Source: Stenopsyche tienmushanensis (Eukaryota; Arthropoda; Insecta; Trichoptera; Stenopsychidae). From it: a stretch of DNA of 64,000 bases. Position 1 is the first letter of the stretch. Every line of letters starts with the position of its first letter. Positions 60,829 to 64,000 of the stretch are shown piece after piece. Both the position numbers and the translations under genes were made by a program. The stretch lies in assembly GCA_008973525.1 (NCBI GenBank), contig WACJ01000116.1, positions 620,001-684,000 on the forward strand, written 5' to 3'. The notes beneath the pieces are model-generated. The model made no database searches, was not told the DNA's origin, and worked only from the letters and a program-made list of their open reading frames with translations.

Positions 60829-61500
60829 TGGGGCATATCCCGAAAGTAAGTGTACTAAATTTTTATATTTTTTTAGAAAGTGTATTTGAAAAAATATAGG
60901 ATAATGTTGATACATTTGTTAACTATTTTTCAACATAATCGCCATCCCGTTCAATGCATCTGGTGAGCCGTGGAACAAGTTTATTTATGCTCTCCTCGAA
61001 GAACTCTCCCGCCAGGACCTTTCCCTACTTCAGAACCACTTTCTGCACCTGCTCGTGCAGAGGTCAAAAGATGATAATCTGAAGGCGTCAAGACAGGGGA
61101 ATACGGAGGGTGGTTCAAAACATCCCAACCAAATAAGTCCAAGAGCGCCTTGGCAGTTAAAGCTATGTGAGGACGGGCGTTGTCTCACAATATCGTTGTG
61201 CATGGTCTCTCCCTGAAGCAGAAATTCGACCAAAATGATGCATTTTCGGTCCCAAAATACTGAGGCTATGATTTTTCGCTCAAAATTGTGGTTTTGAATT
61301 TTTTGGCAGATGGGGAATTGCTGTGACATCACTGTGGCAACTGTTTGTTTTGGCGACTCAGACATGTAATAAGCCATACGCTTTTTATCTCCAGTCACAA
61401 TAAGGCCTGATCCACACTATGGTGCCGGTAACGGTTCGATCTCGCTCTCGGTCTCGGTCCGGTCATTGTCACAGTACACTTACTTTCGGGACAAGTCTCG
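60829..61500 (-). mobile_element. mariner relic, family M
   Basis: Left end GGGGCATATCCCGAAAGTAA preceded by TA at 60827-60828; right end near 61500 reads CGAGACTTGTCCCGAAAGTA on the reverse strand. The minus strand (61398-61030) codes for MTGDKKRMAYYM, then FWDRKCIILVEFLLQGET, the typical mid-domain of this mariner, but the catalytic HDN block is lost. A CpG-rich stretch at about 61408-61470 next to the right end is not mariner-like and may be a small insertion. Confidence 0.85.
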
Positions 61501-61559
61501 AAATACTTTTAGTTATTGTTCCTTAGAATGGATGACCGCATGCGTGCGGGTTTGCCGCG

Positions 61560-61745
61560 GAGCCGCGGAAGCTGGGTAAGGGCATAGAGGTGATTGGTTT
61601 TGGTCGTGAAGTCTATCACAGCCACGATATTACAATCGAGGCGGCGGGAAGAATACATCTTCCCGTGACTAAGGTTGTCGGTCAACTCTCGTGTTATTGT
61701 TTCCTGCATCGGTGAAACGCGGGGAATTCTATTGAAAACTATAAT
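61560..61745 (-). repeat. LTR-like fragment
   Basis: Minus strand: GAGTTGACCGACAACCTTAG, then CACGGGAAGATGTATTCTTC/CCGCCGCC hairpin. It abuts the piggyBac-like MITE at 61758. Confidence 0.45.
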
Positions 61746-61757
61746 ACAGATAATGAA

Positions 61758-62145
61758 CCTTTTGAGGAATGAGCAAATATAAAATCGATGAAGTCGTTGA
61801 TGCCATAATCGCTTTACATCAATTATCATCTACTATCAGCGTAAGACAATCTAAAATTCGAGTCAGTCATTTGTAAATAAACACTGTCGATAGCACAACA
61901 TATTCGGTCATTTTTTTGCGTAAACAAATAACACATTTGAAATCGAAATCATTATTAATCGATAAATTTGGTCTAAGGATCTATACAATCGTGCGATGTA
62001 TGCGGGGAAACTCTCCGTCTCTGTCTCCCAAACTGCCCTACGTTCTCTCTCTATCTCTGTCTGTCTCCAAGCTCAATGTACAAGAGTGCTCTTTCTGAAT
62101 AAGTGGAGGGGGATCGCAGACCCTACGATGATACTCCTTTAAAAG
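61758..62145 (-). mobile_element. piggyBac-like MITE (family K)
   Basis: 388 bp; terminus CCTTTTGAGGAATGAGCAAA at 61758 matches the copy ending at 40170, and the other end (TACTCCTTTAAAAG) is followed by TTAA at 62146-62149. The left target is TGAA, a likely point change of TTAA. Conserved GATCTATACAATCGTGCGAT inside. Confidence 0.8.
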
Positions 62146-62149
62146 TTAA

Positions 62150-63803
62150 AGACTGTTACCTTTGTTAATTTCAAACAGTCGAATTCGTAAAATATTGCAC
62201 AGAACTTTTATCAGTCACAGTCAATCTTTGATTAACTGAAATTCCAACTCTTCATGTACACTAATAAATTAATAAGGTTCGTGTGTAAGTTTTGCATTTA
62301 TGTCAATAAAAAAACATCTTACCGATAATCGGATCACAAACAAGTGTAATGAGATTATCTGAAAATAAAGCCAGATAAAAATGAATTGAAGATCATCATA
62401 TAACACTTTACAGGGACTTGGTGTATATTTAAATTTATTTCTAGGGATGATAGTTCACATGTGTGTCAATATTTTAGTCGCATAAAATATATATAAATTG
62501 TATCAAAAAATATTTTTACAAATACGTCATAGGATACGTTAAAATACTCAATTCAAATATATTTTATATTTAGATCATTGGACTGATTGAATATTGTCCT
62601 TACGTTTTGTTAATATGTTGCAAGTCAAAAAGTATCTCCCTTTGCATGTTATTACGCTGATACGCGCCCTACAAATAGAAAACCACTGTTATGTTTAAAT
62701 ATATCAGAATGCAGTACCGCTGAAATTCGTTTCAATCAATTAGCTGGTTTAAGAATTATATCAATTTTGTGAAAGAAGTAGTTTTATGAATTTCTTACGA
62801 AAATCGCCCGAGCTCTTGGTGAAGTTTATTAAGTGGACACGGACTGTAAAGTGTTATAAAATGAAGGATTTTGTATATTAAAAAAAAATAAAAATAGAGT
62901 AGACACTGATATGAAAGAAAATAAGAGAAAAAAATATCCCAGAATCTTTGTTCTGCATTCAAGGGCAAAAAATAGTACATCAGCGCAGGCAATGTATTAC
63001 AAAACCGCAGACAATAATGAAATTACCCACGAAACCTCCACGCGTTGAAAGCAAATCGACAGTTTTTACAACACAAGACATCCATCAATATTATTCTTGC
63101 GCACTTAGCTGTTAATCAAGCAAGGCGATAACATAATTTACGCCAAATTGGCGCTCCACCATCGGATGTCATAATTTTATTCGTCACAGCGCTTTTTCGT
63201 CCGCTAAATGCGAATATAATTGACGGGAAGAGGTGTGAATCGCAAGACTGCGCTAATAACTGCAATTTAATGCGCTTAACAATTCCGACAAATCATGATT
63301 GATATACACGGGAGTGAATTTGCATAAGAATTTGCCAAAAGGATGCTGCGATTGAGCGCAATGGGCGCCGAAAGGGTGAAATCGAGCTCGATTCGTTTTC
63401 ATCTCGCGTATTATCGACGTGAAATTGATTGCAAATTGACACTGTCAACTGCGGTTTCCATTTTACAGTTTATGGCTTTAATGTAGATTGTCCGTCTGGA
63501 ATTGGATATATTGAAATATGGTGTTTTTTGAATCTCGTTCTTCGACTGCATATATTCCGGGCACGTCCGCGAGACTCTTCGCATATTCTAGTAAATATTC
63601 CTCAAAGTCAACATTTTTTGCCCACTTGAATAATGTCGTATGATAATGATTAAATGTTTTTACATTTATTACGAAAATATTGGAGCTGCGTGTGCTTTAT
63701 ATATTTTTTAAGTGCGTGTATAAATAATTTGCAATAAATGGCGTGTATTTTTAGTAACGCGTATATTTTTCGTACTAATTCATAGCTCAATCAGCAGATC
63801 ATG
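62150..63803. other. intergenic, no gene recognised
   Basis: AT-rich then apparently single-copy CpG-richer sequence (63100-63600). No long frame or known motif. Confidence 0.4.
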
Positions 63804-63811
63804 GACATATA

Positions 63812-64000
63812 TAGGGAATCCAATCCCTGGATCCCGAAATCTTGAACAGTTTTAGGTGCTCATGGATCCCGGGATTAGTAAACGTAATCACGAAAAATTC
63901 TGGATCAAAATTTTTATCTAACAGAAATCGTACACCTCACCAGCACGATGAAGACTACTAAATCGAGACATTCCCGCCGAAATGTGGACGCTTGGAAACA
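63812..64000. mobile_element. hAT family A copy, cut by window edge
   Basis: TAGGGAATCCAATCCCTGGA begins at 63812; follows the 10404 copy (ATCTAACAGAAATCGTACAC) to the window end. The left target would be GACATATA (63804-63811). Confidence 0.8.

Overview
This is a eukaryotic, AT-rich, non-bacterial window. Interrupted GT-AG genes, mariner, hAT and piggyBac-type repeats, and short introns point to an arthropod, most likely an insect. CpG is not depleted in the non-repeat stretches, which would suit a hymenopteran, but I cannot fix the taxon from sequence alone.

Only one host gene can be defended. It is a complete seven-exon GNL1-type nucleolar/ribosome-biogenesis GTPase on the minus strand (34249 down to 30222). 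Its splice phases join without a break into 558 codons plus stop, with the circularly permuted order of GTPase motifs (NKID before GxPNVGKS before DxPG). Its first intron is enlarged to 1851 bp by a defective mariner inserted antisense to the gene.

Almost everything else is a layered graveyard of mobile DNA. I could delimit: (1) four mariner relics sharing one terminal repeat with TA target sites (44538, 51718, 57361, 60829), the intron mariner (32495), a nearly full-length D,D34D mariner (38145-39384) and two fragments; (2) at least nine copies of a roughly 415 bp piggyBac-like MITE with TTAA targets; (3) a second, shorter piggyBac-like MITE at 17762; (4) three hAT-type families, two with perfect 8-bp target duplications, one of them tied to a hAT C-terminal dimerisation domain at 35546-35690 and one to a zinc-finger-bearing transposase N-terminus at 24403-24933; (5) a pogo/Tigger-like TA element with a CACTTGGGTC terminus that carries the piggyBac-like MITE nested inside it; (6) about ten LTR-like fragments sharing a strong hairpin just upstream of AATAAA; and (7) a 65-bp minisatellite whose unit encodes the last catalytic motif of an IS630/Tc1-type transposase, amplified at two loci.

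Layout: 1-5.4 kb has a CpG-rich, alternating purine-pyrimidine tract and scattered MITEs. 5.4-30 kb is repeat-rich intergenic DNA with nested insertions, best seen at 18.36-19.33 kb. 30.2-34.25 kb is GNL1. 34.8-45.2 kb is mariner, LTR and MITE clusters. 45-64 kb is more mariner relics, tandem modules and apparently unique intergenic DNA, ending in a hAT copy cut by the window edge. No RNA gene, CRISPR array or multi-gene system was found.
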